A stretch of 64,000 bases of DNA from Gymnogyps californianus (taxonomy: Eukaryota; Chordata; Aves; Accipitriformes; Cathartidae). Location: assembly GCF_018139145.2 (NCBI RefSeq), contig NC_059480.1, forward strand, positions 17,918,428 through 17,982,427. The letters are read 5' to 3'. A program made the translations under genes and the position numbers. Positions 29,101 through 44,100 of the stretch are shown here, one piece after another; within the stretch, counting starts at the first letter, position 1; the number at the start of each line of letters is the position of its first letter. The notes beneath the pieces were generated by a model. It made no database searches, was not told the DNA's origin, and saw only the letters and a list, made by a program, of their open reading frames with translations.

Positions 29101-32100
29101 CAATTCATGGCATATATTGACCAGCGGCGAATCTCTAATGAGGTGGTGCTTTTACTTAAATTAGTTAAATTCATACGCCCCAGGAAAGCCTTTGTAATGG
29201 TATTAATGCTTCTTGTCCTCAGAGGTTTTCTTTGGTGGTTTTTTTTTTTTAATTTTAAAAAAAATAGGTCTGAACTGGAGGAAGAACACAGTGTTGTGCT
29301 CTGTGGAGGGTCAGAGCTGGAGCGTTAAGCTGCTCCCAAGTGCCCGTTGGGATATGTGGAATAAGTCTAAAGCAGCCACACTGTTTTCCTGTCATGTGGG
29401 TTCTTGCAAGCTTGTGCTTTAGGCATATGTGAAGTAAATGGTTTTTCCAAAGGAGTGCTGTCTTCAAAAAACTTTGAAGTTGATGCTTCCAACTGGTAAT
29501 TGGTGATATCTAGAAAATTGTTAACATTTACTTGGTGGTACTGAATATATACTGACTTTCTCAAGGGAAGAATGTTGATTGTTATCAGTGTAAAGATTTA
29601 GTACAGGAATTTTGCAACTCCATTAATTTGGCTGTTCATGCTGATTATAAGTTATTTGCCAGTAAACTCAATGTCTTGAGCATCCATTTTAAGTTTAGAG
29701 TAACTTAAATTTTCAGACTTTTCAGAAAGCCTACTCTTTGCAGAGAACGATTTCTTTCTCTCTTACTGTTGAGCAAGACTCTGAACCCACAGGTACAGAC
29801 TTGGTTATGTATATAGTCACCTTTCTGAACAAAAACCGCCCTCTGTAGTTTCAGATAAATCTGGCATGAAACTGTTTTCAGTCAGTAAAAGTATACAGTT
29901 GAATGAACAGTAAGTAAAATTATTACTAAACAGGTTAGACAGTTCTCCGGACAGCTTTTTACAAACATCTAGAAACAGGTGTGAGTAACTCTGGACATTG
30001 CCCTGTCTTCTCTCACAGAAAAAAGAAAAAAAAAAAAATTATTTTATTTTTTATTTTATTTTTATTTTTTTATTTATGAGGCAAACTTAGCATATACTAT
30101 CCTAATAATAGCTGCTTTTATTGATTGCTTACTGTATCCAAATGATGTCCTGGTGCAGACAAGGGCAATGATTCCAGTAAAGTTACTGTCACTTTTCTTT
30201 AGCTCATGTCATTTCGTTGCTTTCTAGCTATGCAAGAATTAGTGTGCACTTTAATAAAATTCAGTAGAGTTGCTCTGAAATTGTATGAATTGCCAAAACT
30301 GGAAGGTGCCTTTGTTCCAGTTGTTGCAGCCACTGCTGTGAACACATGGAGAAAACTGTTCCCTGTTAATTCATTTGGATGGTACACTTTTGGAGAGTGT
30401 CCTTAGAAATTGATCCTATAGAAAGAAACAGATTTTCAGCCACATAGTGTTTCCTTCTGTGTTCTGTCAGTCTTAATTAATACCTATGTACACAGCGATA
30501 CAGTTCAGTGGCTCACTGTACATACTACATGAATAACCTGTCTGAGATCTTTGTGGTTGATATGCTTAAACAGTACCTATTATGCTGCGATTCAAATGCA
30601 CCCTTTCAAAGTTTGGTGTGTATTTTGTCCACTTTATATTACTGTTTACTGTGTTTAAAATCAGTGACACAGATATGAGAGGTGCATTCATTTTGCAGAT
30701 CTCATAAATTAAATATCAAATCACAAAAGCTGATGCCACTTGAAGCATAGGCACAAGAGCAAAACTCAGACAAGGCAACTATTGGCAATACGGCCCAAGA
30801 ACTCTTTGCTGTAGATAGTGAAAAGGCATTGATCAACATCAAAAAAGCTGTTCATAGGGATCTATCTGTTCATAAAAATTAAACTGTTTTCTTTTAACTG
30901 AAGCAGTAGTTTCTCTAAAAAGACAATCCAAAAGACTTAGGAACACTAACTCTATGCAATATGGCAACATGCATACAGGCATGAGTGAAAATTGGCAAGT
31001 TAATCTTGAGAAGTTTCCATTTTCCTACATTAAAATAACACCAAGGGCAATATGTCTCTATTCCCAATGGGATAAATGATTCCATAGCTCAAATTAAGCC
31101 TAAGGTGTTCTCACTCATCCCCTGTTTTGCTTTCTTAGTCCCTCTGTGACCTGTCTTCAGGGCATCATAAAAGACCATCAGCTATTGTATCCTGTATTTC
31201 TGAGAATCCAGACTGCATTGCTGTACACTTGTATATACATTCTTCGGAGCTTAGCTCTACATTTCTTCTAAGTGACATTAATTATTTTCTACCTACATGT
31301 ACTTCTTTGCACAGTTCTTAATAGTGGAGGTTTTTAAACACTTAAATTTATCAGTAGGCATATTTAATCTTGAAACTAAAGTTTATTTAAATTGGAGGAA
31401 AAAATAAAAGTGAGCTTGCCTAGTTGGAAATGAACATCCCTGAGTTGTGTTTTGGGGTTCTTTGTCAGGTATTTTGAATACCAGTAGTTACAAATGTTGC
31501 TCCACAAAGAGATTCTTTGACATTTATGTACAGTTTTCTAAATAAGTTGCTAACTTAGTCTTGTGTGTTATGTTGCTTAGGGCTCAGCGGTAAAGCCTGT
31601 ATCCATCAGAGAATTTCAGAGAACAGAGGATACAAGACGATATTTACATCAAAACAGGTAAGAATATGTGGTAACAGTAATTTTATCCAAAGTTTCATGA
31701 TGAATGCAGAGCGCATATGTAATGAATGTGTTTAGGAAATGACATTGTTTTCTGTTGCTTAACCAGAAATGTGCACGGCACTTTATTTATAAATTATTGC
31801 TCCAGATTAGGAATTTGTATTCTAATAATGGCAGTGACCAAAAGGCTTGGCTGTTCTAGGCCAGTGCTTGGCTTTAAATTGGTTGGGTAAAGAAATCTGC
31901 CAAATTAAAGAGTATACTTTTAACCTGATTTAATATCTGCTTTTCATGATTTAATTTGTGCCTTGATTAAATAGTTGACTTAAGCTATATTACATAAAGG
32001 ACAGAAGGGATAAACGTGCTTGTAGTGCAGGTTTAGGGGAAGCATAGAGAGTTACTATGGAGTATTTGATGTGCTGTGAGGTCACATTCTTGGTTGACTC

Positions 32101-35100
32101 TTGGTAGCTGTAGTACTGTGGGGGTTTAGTTTAATTTAAAATATGCTTCTCTGTGCCATAATCATGAGCTTACATCAGGGGAAGAAGGGATAGAATGGGA
32201 GTCAGTGCTGAAAAGAGGCCGCTTAGTTTAACGAGGTAGACTTTTTGAATTATGTCCATACTCTTTAATGATTACTTGGCTTATTGGAGGGAATGCTTAT
32301 CTGTAACATATGGGTCAGAGTTGGACAGAATATAAATGAGGTGGTTAGGTTTGAGAAAAGACTTTTGAGTGTCTAGTTAAAAGAACAGAAGATAAGCAAT
32401 TGTATAGCTTCTTGCTAATGGAACTAAAATCAAAATTGATAGAACCTTTAATATGCCATTGAAGCATTTCAGTATTCTGTGGAGTGAAAGTGAATGTGCA
32501 AGGACTCAGCAGAAAACCAGCTCAATTGTACTAGGAATGTTAAAAAAAAAAAAAAAAAAAAGACAACTGCTAGCTGTAAGTATGTCATTACTTAAGCTGT
32601 CAGTAGAAATTAATTTTTAATGGCATTCTAAAATGGTATTGAAAGAGAAAATGAAATCAAGAATACTGTGTAAATTTTTCCAGAGTTATGGCAGCATTTT
32701 AATAGGCATTTTGTAATGTGCAGTAAATGTGCAGATACGGTAGCTGTACTGATACAAAGGAGGGTAACTCCTTCAGCATATATCAGCATTCCTTATCCTG
32801 TAGTGTCTACAGGTAAGGCATAAAATAATACAGCAGTCTGACGTGTTCTCCCCTGTCATGGTTTAACCCCAGCCAGCAACTAAGCACCACACAGCTGCTC
32901 CTTGCACTCCTCCCCCTCCCAGTGGGATGGGGAGGAGAATCGGGGAAAAAAGGTAAAACTCGTGGGTTGAGATAAGAACAGTTTAATAACTAAAGTAAAA
33001 TATAATACTAACAACCATAGTAATGAAATATAATAATAATAATTGTAATGAAAAGGAATGTAACCAAAAAAAGGAAAAAAAAAAGAAATAAAACTCAAGG
33101 GGAAAAAACCAAAACAGTGATCACAATGCAATTGCTCACCACCCACTGACCGATGCCCAAGCAGCGATCCGCCCATCCCAGCCAACTCCCCCCAGTTTAT
33201 ATACTGGGCATGACATTCTATGGTATGGAATATCCCTTTGGCTAGTTCGGGTCAGCTGTCCTGGCTGTGCCCCCTCCCAGCTTCTTGTGCACCTCCTCGC
33301 TAGCAGAACATGGGAAACTGAAAAGTCATTGACTTAGGATAAGCGCTACTTAGCAACAACTAAAACATCAGCATGTTATCAACATTATTCTCACACTAAA
33401 TCCAAAACACAGCACTGTACCAGCTACTAAGAAGAAAATTAACTCTATCCCAGCCGAAACCAGGACATCCCCAAATAAAGTGAGTGCTTTTGGTTTGAAA
33501 GACTGACTTGTTTGTTTGTTTGTTTGTTTTTCTATTGGAACATTTGTGGTCAACATGGAAATAATTAGACTTTACAAACACTGGATGCCATGACATATCT
33601 GAAGGAAATAAGAGAAGGCTAGTTAGCCAGGAGAGAGCTGCTGTTTACATAGACATTTTTTAATGATAAAGGAAGTTGTAGTTCACTAGGGTATCCAGTG
33701 TTTTCAAAATTTAACTTAAGGATGGCAGCAGATCTTCATGCAGAAGTAGTTAATCAACGATCTAAATGAATTGTAGCTTATTCATATTATGCTGCAGCAG
33801 AGTGAAATTCTTAGTGAGGCACTAAAAACAGGTCACATTGTTATTGCCTTCAAAATTGTGTAAAAACAGCCATATGACAATGAGTAATTTTTTATATTTT
33901 AAGCTTGTATTAGTCAAATACTTCATCTGTGGCAACCACAAGCTGTAAACTGCTTCCACAATAATTCTGTGCAAATGCCTTGGCAGGCAGCCTCATTTTT
34001 TTCTTCAGCATGCTGGAGCCATTAAAACTCTTAGAGTTGGATGTAATGCAGACTTCATCTCAAGAGTACTTACATTAGTTGATTCAATTCAGTAAATACA
34101 GTTTGTGCCTCTGGACAAACTGTGGTGCACTCCTGATGCAACAAAGCTGTGTGTACTCTGGTCTTAATATGCTTCTTGGCACTCAGTCGAACCCAGTCCT
34201 GTCCGTTCAAAACAGCACAGTAATGGAATTGTCATGTGCATCAGTGCTAATTTAAGTAACAGAGGAGACCTGTAGCATATCGGTCTTCCACATCTCTTAA
34301 GCTTCTCCATGCAGAATAGGTAGTATGTCTACACACAGGCAGCAGGACTGACATTTTTTGGAAATGCATTGGTAGGTGTGTCTCTATTCCATAGTTGTCC
34401 CAGGAGCGAAGGTTCTAGCAAAGAACTGACTGTAAAATTTCTATTTTATTGTTGATATGATGGATAAGAGACAGATTGGTTATTGTGTTTACCTTGTGAC
34501 TTTGATGGCATGTATCACTGACAGTTAGGAAGTTATCACTTGATTGGTGAGGTGAGCAGATTTGTTCTGAAAATATCAGAGGGTGCTAATGTTTAAAAAT
34601 AATTCTGTTCTTTCCAGAGCAGAATAAGGCCTACAATAACCAGAATATAGTCTTAAAAGAGAGATTCCATCTTTCCTTATTTTGAAATCATTGTTAATTA
34701 AGCAAGTTACGTTTATTTAGTTGTGAACTGCAGTAGTTGTGATCTGACTTGGTAGCACAACATGATTTCTTTAGTCATCCTAAATTTCACCTTTGTGGTT
34801 ATCTGAAGCTAATTTTCTAGGCAGTTACTCTTAGAAAAACAGCTGTAATCTAGAGGAGAATTCATCTGACAGTAGTTTATATGCATCAGTGGCCAATCCC
34901 CCTTCCCCCTGGTGTTTACCTGCAGGGATACTGATGAATTACGAAGACCTGAAACTCTAAATTTGATGCAGGACAGAGAGCATCACCAAGTACTAAGGAG
35001 TTATGTGGACAGGACAGAGAGGTAGGGAAAAGAAACATACAGTTTCTACTGACTAATTTTATTCCCCTCCCCCAGATAACCATAGTACCCAGTTCCTTTA

Positions 35101-38100
35101 AATGAAGATCATCTGAAGAGTTCCTGGATTGGTTACTTAACCAGCTCTTAGGGAATGGGTATAAAGTACTGAGTATCTCAATGTAATAAGCCAAATGTAC
35201 AATCCCATTGGTACATCTTGAGCTGTAGAAAAATTTTATCACAATTCAGGAGAAGAGAGAGAAATGACTGCACAAAATCTGTCATGCACAATAAGTTAAA
35301 TTGTTATCGCAGCAGTTGGTTTAACAGCTTTGCTTACTAAACAGTTACTCTTCTAATTTGATTAGATACTTGTGTGTCGCTGACAACTCATGAAAATTTT
35401 TTTATATTTAAGATAAAAAGTATAGTTACTCTCTGTTTTTCCATTTGTCAGACCCCCGGCTGATTCACCTTACTTTCTCTCTCTATCAAGTCACCACAGT
35501 CAGGTAACACATTGAACTCTACTATTTTATTCTTTTGGATGAGTTTGATGCAAAACCAAACTGATGTTAGCCATAAGATATGGACTGTTTCTCCATAACC
35601 CATCTGTTTTACCCTGTGTAGCTCTGTCTTTACAGCCTGGTGCACTGTTTTGTTCCAGGTGCCAAATACAGATCCCGAGCTGCACCGCAGGCACATAGAG
35701 CGTACCCGTCGGGAGGCCCAGCTAGCAGCGCTTCAGTACGAGGAGGAGAGGATGCGAACAAAACAGATTCAGAGGGAAGCTGTCCTTGACTTTGTTAAGG
35801 TACTTCCTTTTAGTACCTACTTGATACTTCATCTTTTCTGAATCCCGTAATGAAAATTAATTGCCAAGATCATTAATACTTGTATGTTAGACTCTCGGGC
35901 ATGCATGGCACTTTATAAAGAAAATGGAGAAATAGCATTTAAGTCCATTCAGTGTTGGTGCTGTAGCTTAATATAGACAAAACTAGAACTGGGGAGGAAG
36001 ACGGAAGAGATTTACACAAAATATGATTGTTGCAAAGAATTCTGTTTTTACATAGTCTGCCTCATTCTCTCAATTTTTCATTTGCATAGATGTGACAGGA
36101 TTGGTATAAGAAAGAAAGGGTCTTTATTTGAGAAGGCATAGAGGCAATTTAATTTTGAAGACAAATTTGGCAGCGAAGAAAGCAATCGTACGTACAAGAA
36201 GATAATGTTGCCTAAACTATTTTGGTATTTTATGATGCATAAATAAGTTACGTCCAGGTAAAGCACAGGTGCAAATTTATAATCATCAGATACTCCATGG
36301 ACACTGCGTCTTCGCTTTCTCTTTCACTGCAGTCAATATGGAGTAGTCTGCTGCTTAACATGCAAACTTGTTTATATGCTAGTTGACTTAAATTTATTTT
36401 ACTGTTTATTGCTCTGGAGACCTACCCAAATCTTGCCATCACAAATTGAAGAAATGTTACAGTTAATATTTTGGGCTTAGGGTGGTCTGCAGAGAGGAAA
36501 AGAATGTTTTATTGCATTTATTAGTTAGTTTAGAAAAAGGTTTTTAGCTGCCTGAAACTAGGCTTTTCATTAGCACCAATTAATCTCAGGCCCCTGGCAA
36601 TGTTTTGTAGAAAAGCTGCTTTTATTAAAGATTCAGCTCAGTCTTTCACTTAAAGACTTTAGTTATTTAGCGTGCATTTTGTTTATTGAGCCTTTTGGTG
36701 TTTTTGGTTTTGGTTGGTTTTTTTTCTTCTGTTGCCTTTGTTATTCATGAGCACTTTATTCTCAATTAAATTCCCCCCTTGGGTTATATTTTGGGTTTAT
36801 TATGCATCTTTAATATGCAAAAACAATTTGGGGTTTTTGTTTTCATATGGAATAAAGGTTGGTTTTTTACTAATAATATCAGTGAAGTTTCAGCTCAGTG
36901 GAAACTTGCAATTTCCCCAGTGCATGTTTCATTTAAAAACTAAGACTCCTTGTGTTTTAAAACACTTCTAAATTACACTGTTTTGTTCTAAGCTTTTGTT
37001 TCCCTGTCACATTCCTTTAAATTGGTCTTTCATTCTTCCTTTTTCTCTATAGCAAAAAGCATCCTTAAGTCCTCAGAAGCAAAGTCCTCTGGATAGTGAG
37101 GTAAGAGTCCAATAAGAGTATTACTAGGGATGTCAGCACCTGAATTCTTAGCTCTCTCCATCAGAGATATTTTCCTGATTGTGGAGAACTCTGCAGGACT
37201 GGGTTATAGCATAGTTTTTTCACACTTATTATTAAGCCTTGGGTTGGGTTTTTTTTGCTTATGGGACCAGCCTAATATTTCCTTCTGTTCATGTAGATTG
37301 CCTGTCCGAGTGTGGTGTTTTATTGTTTCTTGTATGTTTTCTAAGTTCTATACAGAAAATACATTTCATATTCCATTTTAAGATGCTCCTTGTGAGCAGT
37401 ACAGTTTACTTTCTAACAGGAGTATTCAGACAAGTTATTGTGTTGTAGTCATCCTTCATTGATCAGTTTTCTCCTAATTTCCTATCATTAGATCACCAGT
37501 TATCCCAGAAAGATTAAGCATTAGAATTTTGAGGGCTATCAGAAAAAGAAATAAATAAATTTTTAAAAAGTTTTCTTCTAGCATAGTTTTATAATCAAAA
37601 CCAGTAAGTCAGTAGGGAACACAAATCATACAAGGCTCAGTCTTCTAGAATATACAGAGCTGAGCCAATGACATCTGTTCGCTCTCTGCATCAGATTTCT
37701 GCATAGTAATAGCTCTTCCACTGCTTGCCATCCCCACTTTCCTCCAGAGGAAGATAATTCACTTGGCAGTGCTAATCAGATCAAAACTTTTAATAATATA
37801 ATGAATATAAATAGTTCTTTAGCAGCATTTTCCAGCTAACTCTTTTTTTGTTAGAAAATTACCGAAACATGGGGTAATTGAAATAGTTTTTGCTCCTTTT
37901 CTTTCTTAATGTTCTTCTGTTCTTAATTTATTCTTTAAAGGGTCCTTTGTTCTACCACAGTAAGAACTGTGAATACATAGTTGTCTGTATTTGCTTGAGA
38001 CAACACAGAAAGCAGAATAATTCATTCCTTAAGTAATACGAATACACTATAATTCATGGGTCATGTGGCTATATATTCCTACAGTTCCATATACCTTATG

Positions 38101-41100
38101 GATTTTTTAAAAAAGCCTCACAATGCTATAAACAAGCAGTACATGCTCCAAAATGTCTGTCTGTTCACATACCGTGTGTTTCTGACATTCTGTGTGTTTC
38201 TGACATTACTCCATCTCTCCCACCTCCCAGTGTCCCTTTCCATCCAGAAGGTCTCAGCATACTGATGATAGTGCCTTGTTAGTGGTAAGATCCTGCACGT
38301 AATGGCCTTTTTATGTGGCAGATTCTAGAGCATAGAAATAACAACGTTATGATTGTCTCAGATTAGACCAACTATTTTAGAGCTAATCTAAATAGCATAA
38401 AACATGACCATCTTCTTTGAAAAGTAGCTTAGCTGTGAACTTTAATATTATGAATATGTTGATACTTGTACTGTCAGCCATTTGTTAATAATATAGTGAT
38501 GTTTTTCCACAAAATAATTAAGCTTATCTTTTGCTGAAAGCAGAAGAAAATTACTGATAGTAAAGAACAGCTTCTAAAATTAAAGTTTCACCTCTAGTTG
38601 TTCTGGTTTGATTTCTTTTCCATTTAGCTTGCTTCCTAATTGATGTGCTCTTCAGTGTCAAGTAAGCAATTTTCATGCTTCGAGTACAGCCTTCTGCTTT
38701 AACTTGTCTGCATCCTGCACATGGTGGTTCGAAATACGTAGTATCTTGGTAACCATATTATAGCACAGGGAAAAACTGCTCTACATATCAATGCTACAAA
38801 TCATGAAATATTCCTCATACCTTTTTATCGTTTATCGATGAAGATATCTTAAAAATAATCTATTTTGAACACTTAGCAAAAATAAAAACATTTATATACT
38901 TAATTCATGTTTTATGCTATTTCTTCCTTTATGGCATCTTGGCGATGTAGCATAATTAAAGAATATAATTAATGCCATAATCCATGTCTATAAAAGAAAA
39001 ATACACCTGATTTGCCTGCTGTTGCATGACTGCATGCCTGGGATTTATTTTCTTAATTCATGTGCTTCCATTATCTGCCTAAATTTTCTTTAGGCAGTGC
39101 TCTCGGTTAGAATATCTCTCTCCAGAACATGTTGGTCAAGACATTTACTGTCTCTTTATTCATACTTTTTGGTTTTCCTGCTTTCACATGACTAGCACTG
39201 TGTGGGAGAGAAAGAAAACTTAATAATATTAGAGAGAGATTTAATGATCATGCATGTGCCTGTTTAGAGAAATCACAATCAATTAGCATACAAAAATGTG
39301 CTTTCATATTTAGATAATAAGAAACAGGAGAATAGCCGTGGTTTGGGTTAAGTGTTGATGCTCTGTTGTCAGTGATTTCATCTTTGGAATGTATTTTAAA
39401 GATACCTTTAAGGACCCCATTTCTATTTGATTATGTGATCCCATGACTTTTGTTGTAAATTAATACATAGAATTTTACATGACATGACTTGGAATTTTCA
39501 GAAATTATTTTGAAACTGGCTTCCATTGCTGTTTGTTTCCTTTGTGTCTTTAACCAAGTTACGTCCCTGCACTTCACAAAAAAGTGGCCAGGCTGGTAAG
39601 GAAAGATTGAACTAGATTTGAAAGCAATCATTTCTCTGTTCATTTTTCTTTTGATTCCTTGCTCTTTTCAGGAGCACTAAACTATAGTAGTATATGAAAT
39701 AACTGGGTTTTCTGAACTGCTGAAGTATGATCTGCAGCTCTATTTTGTAGTGGAAATACACATTGTGTCTAATGATGACATATGCCAGGGCAGCTGTTTC
39801 TGGCAATTATTGTAACTGGAACATTAAGCCCAGGCTAGCTCATGAATTTGTAGCATTTTCGTTTCCACAAATGCATTTTGTATGGTAAAAACTTGTTCAA
39901 CAACAAGGAAATGTTCATTAGTTTGCTTGAAAGAAAAAAAAAAAAAGTCTGTCGTAAGAGTTGAAATTACTTTTGCCTTTTTATATTCTATTGCATTTCA
40001 TTTGACATTTTCCCTGTCCTTATGGATTTGAAATTTAGCTAGGTCTAATTCCTGAGGATGTTTTTTTCCTCCACCAAACTACAGAGGCATTTCATATCAA
40101 AATTCTATTTGCTAATGGCAGTTTTCAGTAAACATTTTCCATTTACATAGTTTCCTCTCTGTCTTTTTCTGTCTCTGCATAAAGACTGCATGCAGTAGTG
40201 TAAACTTTACCTTACAAAACTTTTGGACATTGAAATTTGCAGATAGGTTAGTTTAAAAAAAAAATTTAAAAAATTTAAAAAAAAAAAGTTCTGCTAGATT
40301 TTCCACTGATTGTTCTAGCTTTAGGGTGTGGAAAGAACACTTTGTGACAAAAGAGGAGAATATTACATAGAGGTATAGTAAAAGATCTTTTTTTCAGCAT
40401 TTGCCTTGTTACATCAGAGCTCTCTAAACTGAGCAGTTGCTTTGCTTTTGCTCCAAACACTGTTTTCAGCTCAGATATAAGGAAAAGATTAAAAAAGTAG
40501 TAAGTCTAATATGTAGTTAGAAAGCAAGTGAGCTTTCTTTTATTTTACTACTTCCCTCTTCTGGTATTGTTACTGCTTTTAAAAAAAAAAATTCTTAAAA
40601 CCAGAATTTAAGTTATGAATCTCCTTTTTTAAATCTTACATCATGTTTCTTTTGGTCTTCTCCTTGTTGTCTTTTATCACTAACTAAAATGTATTCACAT
40701 TGCACAGGTTACTCTGATGGTTCCCTTCTGTTTGTAAACAATTTCAGGACCATCTGTTTGAACTCACAAAATGACTACCCATACTTGCTATGAATGTTAA
40801 TAGTTCGGTTTAGTTGTATGTTTCTTCTACATACCTGTGATTAGAAGTGAAGTGGAGTTTGGCTGTAGTACTTCATTGCACACTGTGGTGGATTTCTTTG
40901 TGTTGACTTGTAATAGCCAGACTAACTAAAATGTTGCTGAAGAAATGTAATCACTGGCCTCTCTGAGAAAATGTGCTGTATGCCTCAAAGTTTTATATTA
41001 GTCATATCCTGCTTGCTCTTCTGACAAGGGTAGTCCCATTCGTTACAATTGAGATTATTTGTTGAGATAGTGTCAAAGCTTCAGACTTGGCTAATGATTT

Positions 41101-44100
41101 CAGCCTTGATTGCTTATGAATCTCATTTTTCCCCAAATATCTTCTTGCTTTCTCCCATACTGTCACTTACAAGGTGAGTACTATGGAAGGGAAAAAAAAC
41201 CCAAAACACCCTCTCAAACTGCTGCTCAATTTCTCTGTTGTGAAGTTCGTGAAATACTTGATAAGCATCAGGCAGCTGGTGTGACCTCTTCCTTTCATAA
41301 CCTTTGTGTCATTGCTGCCTTGTGCTCCCTTCGTTGCGTTGTGTTTTCTTGTAGTCTCAAACATGGCCTGAGGCCATCGTGTTACTGTTAGCACATGGGA
41401 TCTCTGAAACATTTTAAGTTAAGGCTTTTAGGCACCAGTGTGTTACAAATAATAATGGTATGGGTAAAGTAAGCAGGACTTGAATTATGCTCACTTGTAC
41501 CCTGGAATTTTCTCTCAGACCGTTGGCATCCATTTGTATATTCAAACGTTTAATAATCAAATTCCCTTAAAATATCCTTATTTGGTTCGTGCAGAGTTCT
41601 GGATGGGCTCTGCTTTGGCAGTCCCTGTATCTACAGTTGTTTCTGGCGCAGGGAGGTTTCTCTGACCTCAGTGCTAGACCTAGAGGCCAAGTGCGGCATG
41701 TGCAGTAGGGTGTTCTAAGTCTGAATTGCAGCATCCTGGTTCCTTTTGTATTGCGGCTACCTTTTCTTACAGTTGTTCTTTGCCTCACTTCTTCCTTTCT
41801 TCCCTCTCTTTCTTTCCTTGCTGTCCCTGACAGAATGGCTTTGAGCCTCTCTTTGTGTTTGAGATTGACAGTAACACCAATACCATTAAAAGAAGGCCAG
41901 GGACTCGCAAACAGGTGAAGAGCATGCAGTGTGTTGCTGTTGTGATTGTCCTACCCTGTGGTGTGCCGTGTTCCCCTTCCCTTCGCCCGCTGCTGGGTAC
42001 GTGGATTGTGACAGCTTCTTGTTAGTCTGCGTCAAGGTTGTCTTGCCCTTTTCATACAGGAATAAACAGTTATGTTAATGTTACACACCGCCTACTTCTG
42101 TTTTATTTTACTGTTCTCATATACCAGCTAATGTTTTGCTTAAGTGATATTTTGAAACTCTTTAAAACAAAACAAAAAAAAGAAACCCAGGGTTTTTGCT
42201 CTGCACTGCTGTGGAGAAAGAGGCTGTCTTTGAGGATCAGCTGTTAAGTCTGCATAGGGCCTAAAGATGTTTGTATGTAAGGCTTACCCTGAGTATAACC
42301 TCTTCTTCTAGTCCTTCCTGGCTGTACTGTGCTGAAGTGGTAGAATAGTTGCAAATAGTTTTAAATACTAACACTCCCAAGTGTGTCGTTCACATCTGTA
42401 GAGTTTGTAGGTGTCATTTGGTGTTCTTTTCCTGTGCTGAACTGCCACTTTGCTATTTGAATTCTGTTTCAGAAAGTATAGTTTCATTCTTGAGCCATTC
42501 AGGCCTCAAATGTTAATGTTTTGATTGTGCTTCCAATAAGACACAGAATTTGGCCTTCTAGACCCACCTGTCAGTGACAGATTGGCATGCTGAAGCTCCT
42601 GTTGTGTAAACATGAAAAGTTGTTTATTTGTTTGGTTTTCATATTGGTTATAATTGAAATTTGGCTGCACTTTATTTGACAACACTGTAAATCTTCACAC
42701 TGACATCTTCCCCGAGAGCTAGATTCCACCCACGGAATCTTATTTACTTTGTGTGTAATTCACTGTGTCAGACACAAAGTGTGTATTCTTGAGCCCATTA
42801 GATGTGGGTTTCTCTGATTTTACAAAGTTGATAGGAAAATAACGTACTAAAAATGCATAACATACTTGAAACATGAAAAAGAAAGCTATTTATTTTGAAT
42901 AGTGGCTCAGAATGAACTGTTGTAGGGTAAAATTTCCTTTTGTCTAATGGCATAGGTTTTACATTAGGTGTTACTAAAGAAGCTTTTGCCTCACTTACTG
43001 TTCTTACTTCTGCTTTTGATGTCACTGTGTTGGGTGTAAAGGAAACATTGCACCTCCCAAGCTTGTTATCCAGAAAGTTCAGGAGGGTAGGAAGGCTTTA
43101 ACTGTAGTTCAGCGAGTGTGTATCTGTTGCGTGTTGAGCGTTGCTGAGAATGCGATAATGAGCACCTCTTCCTTTTTAACTTGTCTACTGCATTCTGCCT
43201 TTGTGCATGACCTGTCAGCTGTTTGCTAACACTGCTACTGCCTTCTCTTTCTTCCTGCATTCAGTCACTCTCAGGGTTGAATCAAGAAAGCTGTGCTACT
43301 ACCCTGCCTAATGCCTCTACCTTCAGTCCTGTCAAGGTATCTCTTGCTATTATCATTCACCAGTAAAGCCAACAAAAAACTCTTGGATCCACACATCTGT
43401 TTTAACAGGTGTTAGTCTGTCAGCTTCTAATCAAAAGTTCAGGTAGGGTATGAATCCGATTTACCTGATTAAACTGTGGTAGATATTACCTCATCTTAGC
43501 TTTAGGCTGTGTCTACAGGAGGCCTAAGCTATAAAAACATGGTAACCAGTCTCTGCTCCGAGGGATTCTTGGTTGTCTTTGATGTTGCTTTTTCTGTACA
43601 AGATTATTTACTCTTGACCAAGTTGAGTTCATCAAAAGTACTCTTGTTGTATTCTTTACCAGCTTACTTTTGAATACAGATATCCTATATTTCTTTCTCT
43701 TCTGTCGAAACTGCTATACTGAATGCATTCATCACAAGAAATCATTAGTCTGTGTAAGCACTGTAATAAAACCAGTGTGTTTCACCGGGGAGAGTGATGT
43801 TCAGTAAATAGCAGTTTTGCATTAGCAAAGGTGTCGAAGAGCTGTGTCCTTATCGGTGCTGCTGTAGTGCAAGTTCTGCATGTTATTTAATTATCTGTTT
43901 TTCTGTGTCCCCTTTGCAAAGAATACTTTGAAAGTTTTGGTTGGAAGGAAGAGTAAGCAAAGATCTGTCATTGCACAGTCAGTGCTGTTTCATTATTCTT
44001 TTTCCTCAGAAAAAAGCAATTGTGTCATTTCTGCAAAAGAAAAAGCTTTGTCACTTTATGCAGAGATGAGACTTGGGGAACAACATACTGTGTTTTTTCA

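Larger units (their letters stand above)
31658..34925 (+). other. LRCH3 intron (3.3 kb) carrying a solo LTR
   Basis: It contains an A20 run near 32540 and a complete solo LTR at 32854-33467 inserted in the minus orientation. A (TTTG)5 repeat follows at about 33509-33528. The remainder is unremarkable AT-rich DNA. Confidence 0.85.

Noticed and set aside
32880..33185. 101-codon minus-strand open frame inside the solo LTR
   Set aside because: It is entirely within LTR sequence and is a by-product of the repeat; solo LTRs carry no gene.
41110..41391. Possible LRCH3 exon around a GTGAGT near 41174
   Set aside because: With the AAG before GTGAGT taken as an acceptor, the LRCH3 phase hits TGA. The coding-like frame lacks a matching acceptor and donor pair.
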